Source: Alphaproteobacteria bacterium (lineage in GTDB: Bacteria; Pseudomonadota; Alphaproteobacteria; JAUXUR01). From it: DNA of 60,342 nt. This document shows, piece after piece, positions 8,878 to 18,078 of the stretch. The stretch covers positions 1 through 60,342 of the forward strand of contig JAUYSY010000073.1 of NCBI GenBank assembly GCA_030696155.1, in the 5' to 3' direction. The notes beneath the pieces were generated by a model. That model was not told where the DNA came from. It worked only from the letters and a program-made list of their open reading frames with translations, and did no database searches. Each line of letters opens with the position of its first letter. Position 1 is the first letter of the stretch. The translations under genes and the position numbers were made by a program.

Positions 8878-9039
8878 TTAACACTTTATTAACCTAAAGC
8901 GATAATACTCATCACCAAAAACAAACAATTCATTAAGCAATAGCATTTTATCCACGATTGATAATAATTTTAATGAAGCACTTGAAGGCCTTGAAGGCCT
9001 TTTTTCACCTCTTTCCCATTTGCTGATTAATCCAGTCAT
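8878..9039 (-). pseudogene. C-terminal remnant of an XRE/HigA-type antitoxin
   Basis: The minus strand encodes a 53-codon open stretch containing LISKWERGEKRPS, the characteristic end of the recognition helix region of HigA/NadS-like XRE antitoxins, then SLKLLSIVDK. The upstream helix-turn-helix part is missing. A 9-base tandem duplication (aaggcctt repeated at about 8986-9003) adds extra residues between the Pro-Ser and Leu-Lys-Leu-Leu elements. After IVDK the frame runs into unrelated sequence. No partner toxin is visible. It is best read as a decayed toxin-antitoxin gene. This fragment is the only gene-like content of the 8810-9132 gap. Confidence 0.6.
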
Positions 9040-9132
9040 TACGTTAAAATAATATAATAAGCAGGTCCCTTTATAAAGTTTTTACATTTATAAAAAGACC
9101 CTTTCAAGAATAAAATTACCGAGCTTATAAAA

Positions 9133-10227
9133 TCACTTACGCTCTAATCTTTGCAACTCGCTATTAATCATTGCCTCGTCTAACCCAGCGGCTTTTGCTT
9201 TCTTAAGTGCTTCAATCTGCGCTTTTACATAAATATTCGATATCAAGGGAAGATTCGCCATCACTTTATTACCAAGATCCTTAAAAACAAATTGATTATA
9301 TTTTGGGAAGATTGATTGAGAAGAAAGTTGTTCTATTTTTTTCAATTCAGATGAAGAAAAAAATTGACCCAAAGGAGTTTCAAAAACACGATTCCAAATG
9401 CTTGTTTTTAAAGTTTTCTTTATGTCATCTGAATCTTTATAGGCCTCAGCAATTGTTATAAATTTTTGAAAATCTTCACCAAATTCATTTTGAAGTCTTT
9501 TAAAGGCATTCATAGTACGATGAATATAGCTCTCAAACAGACTGTTAATACCTAACATTTGATAAAAAATATCATTAATGATCTTTTTATCTTCTGCTGT
9601 TATTTCTTTATTCGAGCGAGATAATACAAAAGTTGAAAATTCTTTATCAAAATACTCTTTACTCTTTTCTTTTTGTTCCTTTGATTTTTCATCTTGAGCT
9701 ATTTTATCATTAAGAATTTTATTTTTAATTTCAACAATTTTAGACGTATTTACGCCTGATTGTGCTGCATGATCTAAAAAAACATTTTTCAATTCCAGCC
9801 AAATTTCACTATCAAAAAGCGACTCTTTACCCCAAAGAAATTGAGTGCTTAATTTTTTAAATTGCTTAGAATATAATTTATGGATAGCAGGATCATCCAT
9901 AAGCTTAACAATGTCTTGCAATTCTGCTTCAGAAAAATTATCTGTATATTCTTTTTTAATAAAATTTAGCTTTTTTTGTTGATATTCGGCATTTAGAAAT
10001 TTAAAAGATTCATTAAATAAATTTTTATATTTTTCTTTATCATTTCCAAAACGTTCTGCCACTTTATCAACTAATTGATCGATGAATGAAACGTCCTGTT
10101 TTTCATTATCTCCTTGAGCCTCAATAATTTTTTCAACTAAAACTTCTTTTTGTTGAGGATTATCAGTAAAACAATCAGATATTGTAAATATTACTAAAAA
10201 AGATATCGAAATAAAAATCTTCTTCAT
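9133..10227 (-). CDS. Exported helical protein with two DUF2059-like segments
   Basis: This 364-residue protein has an N-terminal signal sequence (MKKIFISISFLVIFTISDC). The mature part is charged and helical. Two segments resemble DUF2059 (a family of small exported bacterial proteins): 'NFSEAELQDIVKLMDDPAIHKLYSKQF' near 95-121 and 'FFSSSELKKIEQLSSQSIFPKYNQF' near 290-314, both with the F-[ST]-x-x-E-L start. A Lys/Glu-rich coiled segment lies between them. AGGAG precedes the ATG. The promoter contains a C9 tract (see 10266-10295), so expression may switch on and off. Function is unknown; a surface or host-interaction role is inferred from export and probable phase variation. Confidence 0.8.
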   Translation of the reverse strand: MKKIFISISFLVIFTISDCFTDNPQQKEVLVEKIIEAQGDNEKQDVSFIDQLVDKVAERFGNDKEKYKNLFNESFKFLNAEYQQKKLNFIKKEYTDNFSEAELQDIVKLMDDPAIHKLYSKQFKKLSTQFLWGKESLFDSEIWLELKNVFLDHAAQSGVNTSKIVEIKNKILNDKIAQDEKSKEQKEKSKEYFDKEFSTFVLSRSNKEITAEDKKIINDIFYQMLGINSLFESYIHRTMNAFKRLQNEFGEDFQKFITIAEAYKDSDDIKKTLKTSIWNRVFETPLGQFFSSSELKKIEQLSSQSIFPKYNQFVFKDLGNKVMANLPLISNIYVKAQIEALKKAKAAGLDEAMINSELQRLERK

Positions 10228-10265
10228 ATAGGTTCTCCTGCCCCAAATTATTTTTCATTACATCA

Positions 10266-10295
10266 ATTTTACAAAATGGGGGGGGGATATGTCAA
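10266..10295 (-). promoter_or_regulatory. Promoter with a C9 spacer tract, probably phase-variable
   Basis: Read on the minus strand: TTGACA (10290-10295) is a perfect -35 and TAAAAT (10266-10271) is a five-of-six -10. The 18-base spacer contains nine consecutive C (10278-10286 on the plus strand as G9). Transcription would start near 10259, about 30 bases before the gene at 10227. Slippage to C8 would give the optimal 17-base spacer. A G/C tract this long is striking in such an A+T-rich sequence. Confidence 0.75.
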
Positions 10296-10435
10296 ACAAA
10301 ATATATCCTATTATTATACCTTAATATAAGAAATCACCTTATATTCCACATCAAACCCATCCTCATCCAACCTAGACAAAACACCTAAAAAACCTTATGG
10401 TGATGACATCAGCCACTCTTATATTTTAGTGTTCA

Positions 10436-11980
10436 ATGAGTTTTTATAAATCAATTGCCAAAGTCGCCAGCCTCACCATGGTCAGCCGCGTCACAGGCTT
10501 TATACGCGATATTTTACATACACTTTTATTAGGCGCTGGTCCCATTTCAGATGCTTTTATTATTGCTTTTAAGCTTCCCAATTTTTTCAGACGACTTTTT
10601 GGCGAGGGTGCCTTTAGTGCGTCCTTCGTGCCCCTTTTTTCCAGTATTTTAACTAGTCGTGGGAAAAAAGAAGCCCTTCAATTTGCACAACAATCTCTTG
10701 CATTATTATTTTGTATCTTATTATTAATTGTTGGTCTTGCCGAAATCTTTATGCCAGAATTTATGACACTCATCGCCCCTGGATTTAAAGATAATCCCGT
10801 TCATTTTCAATATGTCGTTGATTTTGCACGTTTAACTTTCCCCTATTTGTTGCTTATTTCGCTCACCTCTCTTTATGCTGGCGTCTTGAACAGTTTTGAT
10901 CATTTCGGGCGAGCAGCCGCAGCCCCTATCCTTTTAAATTTATCCATGATTGTTGGACTCTTAATTTATAAAAACAATTCATTAGCAACAGGTTATGCCT
11001 TATCAATATCAGTTACTATTGCAGGTTTTTTACAATTATTTTGGCTTTGGGCGCACGCACATAAGAAAGATTATAAACTTAAATTTTGTTGGCCAAAATT
11101 ATCACCTGACACCAAAATGCTTTTACGCAAAATGGCGCCTGTTGCTTTAAGCGGCAGTATTTTCCAAGTTAATCTTATGGTCGACACCATTTTAGCCTCC
11201 TTCCTTCCTAAAGGATCAGTTTCCTATCTATATTTCGCTGATCGTTTAAGCGAATTACCCTTAGGTGTTATTGGCGTTACCATTGGCACGACGCTTTTAC
11301 CACTTCTATCAAAACAAATTGAGCAAAAAAACTATAAAGAAGCCATTAACAGCCAAAACAGATCGATTGAAGCGGCCATGATTTTGGCGCTTCCTGCAGC
11401 TGTTGCTTTGCTCATGATTTCTGAACAAATTATCCATGTCCTTTTTGGACGTGGCGCTTTTACACATGAAGCCGTTATCGCAACTTCTAACGCGCTTGAA
11501 GTTTATGCAATCGGTATTCCTGCTTTTGTATTGAGTAAAGTCTTTACAACTAGTTTTTTTGCCCATAAAGACACATCAACACCCCTGAAAATTGGTATTT
11601 TCACCGTTCTGTTAAACTTCGTCCTTAATCTAGTTTTAATGCAATACTTACAACATGTGGGACTTGCCCTCAGCACATCGATCAGCTCATGGGTGCAAGT
11701 CATTTTATGCTTCATTATCCTTAAAAAAAGAGGCTGGTATGCAACGGATACATTGGTTAAAAAGCGTTTCCTTGGCTATTGTTTTTGTGCAAGTCTTATG
11801 GGCGGCTTTTTATATTTTCTAAGCCCTTATGTTAGTGCATTGATATCTGGACATTTTACAGATAAAATTTTAGGATTGATGGCACTTGTCATGGGTGGCG
11901 CTGCTGTTTACTTTATAACAGGTGCATTTTTTGCAGGCTTTAATTATAAAAAAGCAAAAAAACTCATTAAAGGTTCATAA
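10436..11980 (+). CDS. murJ: Lipid II flippase MurJ (MviN)
   Basis: MurJ flips the peptidoglycan precursor lipid II across the inner membrane. This protein has 514 residues, the standard length, with about 14 hydrophobic segments. The diagnostic N-terminus 'MVSRVTGFIRDILHTLLLGAG..DAFIIAFKLPNFFRRLFGEGAFSASFVP' is intact, including the conserved Arg (SRVTGFIRD), FKLPNFFRRLFGEGAFS and the PNFFR arginines. The stop codon overlaps the start of the next small exported protein (TAATG), so the two are probably translated together. Further cell-wall genes (mraY, murD, ddpX) lie elsewhere in the window. Confidence 0.97.
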   Translation: MSFYKSIAKVASLTMVSRVTGFIRDILHTLLLGAGPISDAFIIAFKLPNFFRRLFGEGAFSASFVPLFSSILTSRGKKEALQFAQQSLALLFCILLLIVGLAEIFMPEFMTLIAPGFKDNPVHFQYVVDFARLTFPYLLLISLTSLYAGVLNSFDHFGRAAAAPILLNLSMIVGLLIYKNNSLATGYALSISVTIAGFLQLFWLWAHAHKKDYKLKFCWPKLSPDTKMLLRKMAPVALSGSIFQVNLMVDTILASFLPKGSVSYLYFADRLSELPLGVIGVTIGTTLLPLLSKQIEQKNYKEAINSQNRSIEAAMILALPAAVALLMISEQIIHVLFGRGAFTHEAVIATSNALEVYAIGIPAFVLSKVFTTSFFAHKDTSTPLKIGIFTVLLNFVLNLVLMQYLQHVGLALSTSISSWVQVILCFIILKKRGWYATDTLVKKRFLGYCFCASLMGGFLYFLSPYVSALISGHFTDKILGLMALVMGGAAVYFITGAFFAGFNYKKAKKLIKGS

Positions 11981-12369
11981 TGAAAAAATTTATTTTCCTA
12001 TCCTTTTTTATTACATCAACCATTTCTGCTAATGAATTTGTTAATTCAAACACTCTTAATTCTATTCAACTTCAATATTCAAAAAGATGCTTTCCTCAAT
12101 TAAATGGCCCACATATTCTGTCCTGGGAAGAAAAAACAGAAACAAGCATCATTAAAGGGGAAATGACAATTTCAACTGCGCCACCACAACCTGATGGCTA
12201 TACAATAAAATTACCCAAAGAACTAGGCAAGAAACAATTTAATTTAAAAACAACATTATTGGGCGGCGAAGAACTTAATTGTAAAATTGATCCTTCAAAA
12301 AACATTAAAATTGATATTCAAGATACAATGGTTTTTCATCGCATTAAGCGTTGTTCTTGCATTCAGTAG
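11980..12369 (+). CDS. Small exported hypothetical protein coupled to murJ
   Basis: This 129-residue protein has a signal peptide (about 1-17, MKKFIFLSFFITSTISA). The mature part of about 112 residues appears beta-rich and contains four cysteines (RCF, NCK and a terminal RCSC), so disulfides in the periplasm are possible. Its ATG shares a base with the murJ stop. It is not a recognised family. Its position suggests a role beside the cell-wall flippase, but co-translation is the only evidence. Confidence 0.75.
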   Translation: MKKFIFLSFFITSTISANEFVNSNTLNSIQLQYSKRCFPQLNGPHILSWEEKTETSIIKGEMTISTAPPQPDGYTIKLPKELGKKQFNLKTTLLGGEELNCKIDPSKNIKIDIQDTMVFHRIKRCSCIQ

Positions 12370-12425
12370 GTTTTTAAAATAATCAATTCACCCCTACTTA
12401 CACAAGGATGGATCTAATCTATTTT

Positions 12426-15400
12426 CTAATCAATGATCATATTATTATTCACAACCAAATGACCATCCTCGCCAACTTCTTGTAATATGCCCAATTTAAC
12501 CAACAATAAAGGCAGTGCAAGTTCTTTTACGCCTGCGTCATCATATAGAAGATCATCGATATTTTTTGTATCAATGCCCTTAGCAAGCAATTGATCTTTC
12601 GCGGCAATGCCGACCATTTCCCAAATAATATTAACACCTGTTTCAGGATGAATGATGCTCAATTTATGCTGATCAAGCATTTCTTTAACGTGATTAACAA
12701 TTTTATCTGCTGTGAAATTTTGATGAAATAGATCTAAAATTTCTTGTAAGGATTTTGCTGTTACAGTCGATTGCTTCATACTAAAATCAAAATTGGGCGC
12801 TTTATGCACATGACGCAACCCAATCACGCCCCCTATAAGACCTTCAATATATCCAATTTCATGTGGTATGCCGTTGTAAGTTCGTCCCATTAATTCTTCA
12901 GCAATTGCATTGATACTTTGACGTTTAAGATCAATCAATTCTTTTATCAATAGCTTTTTAAGCCCCATCCATGATAAGGACATATCCTTATCAATAGAGG
13001 TATGTTTATAAATTTCAACAACAGCATCTTTAAGTGTATTTTCTTTTGCTAATGCCATTAATTTCAGAAGACCAACGGACCAGCCATTGCTCACGTAACC
13101 ACGTATTAATTCTCGAAATTTATCACCCTCTTCGATATCAAAATTATGTAACAATGATTGAAAATCTTCACTATTGGCAAAAATCCCCATTTCTTCCTGG
13201 AGTAGTGAAAATTCACCTAAGCCTTCAACATCACTTGGCTTTAATTTTTGAATCAAATCTTCAATAGCCACAGAAGACAATTGATCCCCAAATTTATTCG
13301 CAGGTAAATAAATTTCATGTGCCTCACATAATTCATTAAGATTTTTATAAAAATCTTCAGAATTTGATAATTTCACTAATATATTAAGCGCTAATTTTAA
13401 AGTTTCTTTTAAATCAATACGATCATTTTTTTCAATTTCTACAACAGATCCCAATAACGCTTTTAAAAGCTGCGCTTCTTCTGTTTTAAGATCTGTTAAA
13501 TGTTGACGGAAGATATGTTCTTTTTTAAGCATATTTCCAATGAGCACTATTAATTGATTTTTCGATTTACCAATACTTGATAAATCTATATCTGATTGTT
13601 GAAGACGCATTAACCAATCAGTAATGTTTTTAAGATCCGCAAAGCAAAGAGGTTTCGATTCAATCGAATAATGATCCCAAATCGCTTGGTTTTTACCTTG
13701 TGAACATTGCGCCATATCATGCATTAAAAATGCTAATTTTTTTTGTCCGTTCTCACCCATTTTTTTAAACTTTTTAACCATGGCTTGAATCATCATAGAT
13801 TCTTCTGAAAAAGGTGCTTCAAAGTATTTTTTAAAATCCTGATTATTTCGGATTTCTTTTAGCTTTGGATCTACATCAACACCCAGAATAAAATCAACAT
13901 CATCAAGATCAGCTAAAGCAACTTGGCTTGCAGGTAGATAATCAAATATATCTGGATTAATAGCAAAATGAAGAATTTCTTCATTTTCCCCTTCAACTTT
14001 AAGTGCAAATATAGAAGGATTGTGCGTATAAGAATTTTTCAGTTTTACAAATAAATCTGCATAAATGGATACGGCATCACTATGATTACCACCCTCACGT
14101 GCCAATAAAATCAATACTTCTTGAAGACGAGTATTTTCACTATCTAATCGATTAATCAAACGCTGACAAAGTGCCAATTTTTGATTGTTATCCATTGCTG
14201 CCCAATGCTGAACCATGAATTGATTATATTCTTCTTGAAAGGAAACACCAAATATCAGATAAGCGATTAACTTAAGATCCATATTTGCTGGTTCTTTAGC
14301 AATCTGTCTCTTAAATATAATTTCCAATGTTAATTTATAGTCAGAGGATTTATATATTTCCAATAATAAATTTTGGATCGATTGTTCACAATTTAAAGAC
14401 AACATGCCAGGATTTGCGACCGCAGCAACAAAGAAATTACAAACTTTTTCAAGTCTATCAAACTCGTTTAATAAAGGAATCTGACCCTTAAAATACATAC
14501 TCGCTAACGCTATTTGAGCCATATGTTGAGATACAAGATCATATGTTTTATTTGCAGCTTTATTAAACAATTTAAATGCCTCTTGCAATCTATAAGGATC
14601 ATTTTTAGCCCGACCCAGATTATGTAAATACATGTATGCTAAACGTGTTTGAGCATAATGTTGTGATTTATCATCATCTGTTTTATTTACAGCAATATTG
14701 AATAAATCAAATGCTTTTTTTAATCTATCCGGATCATTTGCGGCTGGACCTTGAGCATTGAAATACATATTTGCCAATCTTGTTTGAGCCATATGTTGTG
14801 TTTTCGGGCAATCTTCTTTTTTTGCTGCAATTTCTAACAAATCAAATGCTTTTTGTAATCTATTCGGATCATTTGCTGCAGGACCCTGATTATAAAAATA
14901 CATATTTGCTAATACTACTTGACCTATATGCTGTGATTTAAGATCATGTGTTTTATTTACAGCTTCATTCAATAAATTAAATGCTTTTTCGAATCTATTT
15001 TGATCATTTGCGGCCGGCCCCCATCCATATACATTCATCATTGCTAATAATGTTTGAGCAATATGCTGCGCTTTAAGATTGTGTGTTTTATTAACAGCCT
15101 CATTCAATAAGTTAAGTGCTCGTTCCAATCTAGCAGGAATATTTGCTGCTTGTGCCCAACCATATATATACATCTCCGCCAATCTTGCTTCAGCAAGATG
15201 TTGTGATGCAAGATCATTCGTTTTATTTGCGGCAATCTCTAAGGATACAAAAGCTTTTTGCAATCTATCAGGATCATTTGCGGCTGGACCCCAGCCATAT
15301 AAAAACATCTCCGCTAATCGGGTTTCAGCGATATGCTCAGCTACAGGATCTGCTGAATCATTTGGATATGCAGCAATCTTCAACAAATCAAACGCTTTTT

Positions 15401-17630
15401 GCAATCTATCTTGATTGCTTACATCAAAAACCTGACGATTTAAATACATTAATCCTAATTGTGCATGTGCCATATGCACCATTTTGGGATCAATATTTTC
15501 ATTAATTATTAGAGTCAACAGATCAAATAATTCTTTTTGAGCCAGCTCTTTTGAATGAAAATCATCTGTTTTATTTGCGGCAATAATAAGTAAATCATAT
15601 GATATCTCTAAATCATTTGGATCCTTTTGTTCATAAAATCTATTTAAATACAAGCTTCCTAAACGGGTTTGCGCTATATGCTGTGATTCAAGATCATCTG
15701 TTTTGTCTACAGCAATAATAAGTAAATCAAATCCTTCTTCTAAATTACTTTTACGTAATGATATAGATTCTTCATCATCATCAAAATAATCAGTATCTAA
15801 TTTTATCACCGCTAATTTCGTCTGGGCTTTATGTTGCGCAACAGGATCATTTGTTTTTTTTGAAGCAATTTCATATAAAGTTGATGCTTTTTCGTATCCA
15901 TCATCACAATTTAAATCAAAATGCACGTCACCATAATACATCTCGGCTAAATAAGTTAGTGCAATGTGTTGTGCTGCCAAATCATCTTCTTTATCTACGG
16001 CAATCTTGAACAAATCAAATGCTTTTTTATATTCATCTACAGCTTCTGGTGCAGGCACCGAGTCCAAAAAATACATCTTCGCTAAAAGTGTTTGTGCTCT
16101 ATGTAATGCCCTAGGATGATCCGTTTTTTTTGATGCATTATCAAGCAAATCAAATGCTTTTTTCATTCTATCTGGATCATTTGCTGCAGGTCCCAAATTA
16201 TTTAAATACATCTCTGCTAATCGCACTTCAGCAAGATGCTGTGCCCTTAAATTATCTTCTTGTTTTGATGCAAAATCTAGATAATCAAACGCTTTTTGGA
16301 ATCTATCCGATTCATTTACTGAAGTACGATTAGAATCTAGATGCATAATCCCAAATAACGTCAAACACAAATGGCCGGATATTGACTTTTGACGTTGATT
16401 CATGAAATAAAACATCGAATCAAATTTAAGAAAATCATAAACTTCATTTAACCTATTGAATCTATTTTCCTTATCCAATTCAGGAACAATATCAAACAAG
16501 CTCATCTCTGCCAAATAGGCATCGGCCATAGCTCCTTCAGAAGTTAAAATTCTTTTTTGTTTAATAGTCACACATAAATCATGAACTTTTTTTAATCTAT
16601 TTGGGTCTTCGACTGCAGGTCCGACTTTATATAAATACATCTCTGCCAAATTTATTTTAGCAAAATCTTCTGAGTTTTTATTGTTTGTTTTACTTGCTGC
16701 AATCTTAAACAATTCAAATGCTTTTTTGAATCTATCTGGATCTTCTAATGCGGGCCCCAAACCTTTCAAATACATATGCGCTAAATTCACTTCAGCACTA
16801 TGTTGAAATTCAAGGTCATATGTTTTACGTGAGGCTTCATCATACAAATAAAATGCTTTTTTGAACCTATCCGTATCATCTGCTGCAGGTCCGCGACCAT
16901 TTAAATACATATGGGCTAATAATGTTTGTGCAACTTGTTGTGATTTAGGATCATATGATTTTGAAACTACATTCATCAATAAATCAAATGCCTTTTGCAA
17001 TCTATTGGGATCATTTTCGGCTGGTCCCCTGCCATAATAATACATGTATGCTAATTCTGCTTCAGCGATATGTAGCATTACAGGATCACTTGTTTCATTA
17101 AGCGCTTTATCTAAAAAATCAAATTTATCCTTAAGATCAGCTGCATGTTTTAACCCCAAAAAGTAAGCTTGCATATATGCTGGCGATAATTCTGTTTCAG
17201 TGATTTTTTTCACAGATAAGTCAATTATATTATCACTTATAAGATCTTTGTTATAAATTTTTTGCCTCTTTTCAAATTGAGAATCCTCATTATTATTTCT
17301 TTTTCTTTTTTTACTATTACCTGTATCTTTAGTAAAAATTTCTAGATAATTATCTTTTTTTTCGATCTTAAAATCATCAGGTACTATAATTTTACCTTTA
17401 TTGTTAATTTTTATAGTGTTATTAACAATTTCAAAAGGAATATTGTTAATATTGATGATTAATTTTTCAGGGTTATTTTCTGTTGAAAAATCCAAACTCA
17501 ATGGAAATTCAAAGCCTTTCTGATTTTTAAATGTTGCAAAATTCTTACCATCCAAATTGTCCACGTCTACCGCATTGACATATTGAGACAAAAGAAAACC
17601 AGATAATGATAAGAGTAATGATTTTTTCAT
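12426..17630 (-). CDS. Giant exported Sel1-like repeat protein with NLS-like motif
   Basis: This 1734-residue protein starts with a signal peptide (1-20, ending VNA); AAGGA lies upstream of the ATG. Residues 21-105 look beta-rich. Basic clusters KKRKR (107-111) and KRQK (121-124) form a bipartite nuclear-localisation-like motif. From about 150 to 1040 there are roughly 20 repeats of about 45 residues with the core A-x-x-x-LA-x-MYL-x-G-x-GPAANDPDR-x-x-KAFDLL, the Sel1/TPR-like solenoid used for protein binding. The C-terminal 690 residues are not recognised; one stretch, MAQCSQGKNQAI, resembles ALFHCPTGQKEGI in the LRR protein at 55786. It is a single gene, divergent from sdhE. A host-directed scaffold or effector is inferred. 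Confidence 0.88.
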   Translation of the reverse strand: MKKSLLLSLSGFLLSQYVNAVDVDNLDGKNFATFKNQKGFEFPLSLDFSTENNPEKLIININNIPFEIVNNTIKINNKGKIIVPDDFKIEKKDNYLEIFTKDTGNSKKRKRNNNEDSQFEKRQKIYNKDLISDNIIDLSVKKITETELSPAYMQAYFLGLKHAADLKDKFDFLDKALNETSDPVMLHIAEAELAYMYYYGRGPAENDPNRLQKAFDLLMNVVSKSYDPKSQQVAQTLLAHMYLNGRGPAADDTDRFKKAFYLYDEASRKTYDLEFQHSAEVNLAHMYLKGLGPALEDPDRFKKAFELFKIAASKTNNKNSEDFAKINLAEMYLYKVGPAVEDPNRLKKVHDLCVTIKQKRILTSEGAMADAYLAEMSLFDIVPELDKENRFNRLNEVYDFLKFDSMFYFMNQRQKSISGHLCLTLFGIMHLDSNRTSVNESDRFQKAFDYLDFASKQEDNLRAQHLAEVRLAEMYLNNLGPAANDPDRMKKAFDLLDNASKKTDHPRALHRAQTLLAKMYFLDSVPAPEAVDEYKKAFDLFKIAVDKEDDLAAQHIALTYLAEMYYGDVHFDLNCDDGYEKASTLYEIASKKTNDPVAQHKAQTKLAVIKLDTDYFDDDEESISLRKSNLEEGFDLLIIAVDKTDDLESQHIAQTRLGSLYLNRFYEQKDPNDLEISYDLLIIAANKTDDFHSKELAQKELFDLLTLIINENIDPKMVHMAHAQLGLMYLNRQVFDVSNQDRLQKAFDLLKIAAYPNDSADPVAEHIAETRLAEMFLYGWGPAANDPDRLQKAFVSLEIAANKTNDLASQHLAEARLAEMYIYGWAQAANIPARLERALNLLNEAVNKTHNLKAQHIAQTLLAMMNVYGWGPAANDQNRFEKAFNLLNEAVNKTHDLKSQHIGQVVLANMYFYNQGPAANDPNRLQKAFDLLEIAAKKEDCPKTQHMAQTRLANMYFNAQGPAANDPDRLKKAFDLFNIAVNKTDDDKSQHYAQTRLAYMYLHNLGRAKNDPYRLQEAFKLFNKAANKTYDLVSQHMAQIALASMYFKGQIPLLNEFDRLEKVCNFFVAAVANPGMLSLNCEQSIQNLLLEIYKSSDYKLTLEIIFKRQIAKEPANMDLKLIAYLIFGVSFQEEYNQFMVQHWAAMDNNQKLALCQRLINRLDSENTRLQEVLILLAREGGNHSDAVSIYADLFVKLKNSYTHNPSIFALKVEGENEEILHFAINPDIFDYLPASQVALADLDDVDFILGVDVDPKLKEIRNNQDFKKYFEAPFSEESMMIQAMVKKFKKMGENGQKKLAFLMHDMAQCSQGKNQAIWDHYSIESKPLCFADLKNITDWLMRLQQSDIDLSSIGKSKNQLIVLIGNMLKKEHIFRQHLTDLKTEEAQLLKALLGSVVEIEKNDRIDLKETLKLALNILVKLSNSEDFYKNLNELCEAHEIYLPANKFGDQLSSVAIEDLIQKLKPSDVEGLGEFSLLQEEMGIFANSEDFQSLLHNFDIEEGDKFRELIRGYVSNGWSVGLLKLMALAKENTLKDAVVEIYKHTSIDKDMSLSWMGLKKLLIKELIDLKRQSINAIAEELMGRTYNGIPHEIGYIEGLIGGVIGLRHVHKAPNFDFSMKQSTVTAKSLQEILDLFHQNFTADKIVNHVKEMLDQHKLSIIHPETGVNIIWEMVGIAAKDQLLAKGIDTKNIDDLLYDDAGVKELALPLLLVKLGILQEVGEDGHLVVNNNMIID

Positions 17631-17814
17631 TGGAATTCCTTATAATGAAAACATAAATTAAATTAATATAAAAACAGTATAGTATTGTATTATTATTTTC
17701 AATAAAAAAACAATAAATCCGCACCAATAAAATGTTTGAAAATAAAGTGCTCCATGATAATGTCATACAGTTTCATGCCTAGTCTCTAAACTAAAATTTA
17801 TGGATTAAAAACCG

Positions 17815-18078
17815 ATGGATATAGAATCCAAGAAAAAAAGACTTTATTTTATTGCCAACCACCGCGGCACCAAAGAAGCTGATATCATTATTGGTCGCTT
17901 TACGAATTTTATCCTTAAAAATATAACTGACGCTCAACTAAATGATTTTAATGATTTTCTACAAATTGCAGATGACAAACTGATCAATTGGTATTTTAAA
18001 CGCGATCATCCAACACCAAAAGATTCAAATCCTTTTATTACGACTTTCATTAACTGGCATCATGACAATAAAAACTAA
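17815..18078 (+). CDS. sdhE: FAD assembly factor SdhE (succinate dehydrogenase)
   Basis: This 87-residue protein of the SdhE/Sdh5 family promotes covalent attachment of FAD to the succinate dehydrogenase flavoprotein. The N-terminal helix and the signature RGxxE motif are present as HRGTKEAD (residues 17-24), followed by the acidic helical bundle (DFNDFLQIADDKLINWYF). Its 3' end overlaps mfd by 17 bases. The sdhE-mfd neighbourhood is common in alphaproteobacteria and supports the call and the start. Confidence 0.9.
   Translation: MDIESKKKRLYFIANHRGTKEADIIIGRFTNFILKNITDAQLNDFNDFLQIADDKLINWYFKRDHPTPKDSNPFITTFINWHHDNKN

Noticed and set aside
15079..15505. Two 110-120-codon frames antisense to the Sel1-like protein
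   Set aside because: They mirror the periodic codons of the repeat array; the repeated composition keeps other frames open by chance.
12426..17630. Regular DNA repetition suggesting a CRISPR array
   Set aside because: The ~135-base period is coding (45 codons), degenerate, and in frame throughout; no short identical repeats with unique spacers, no cas genes.
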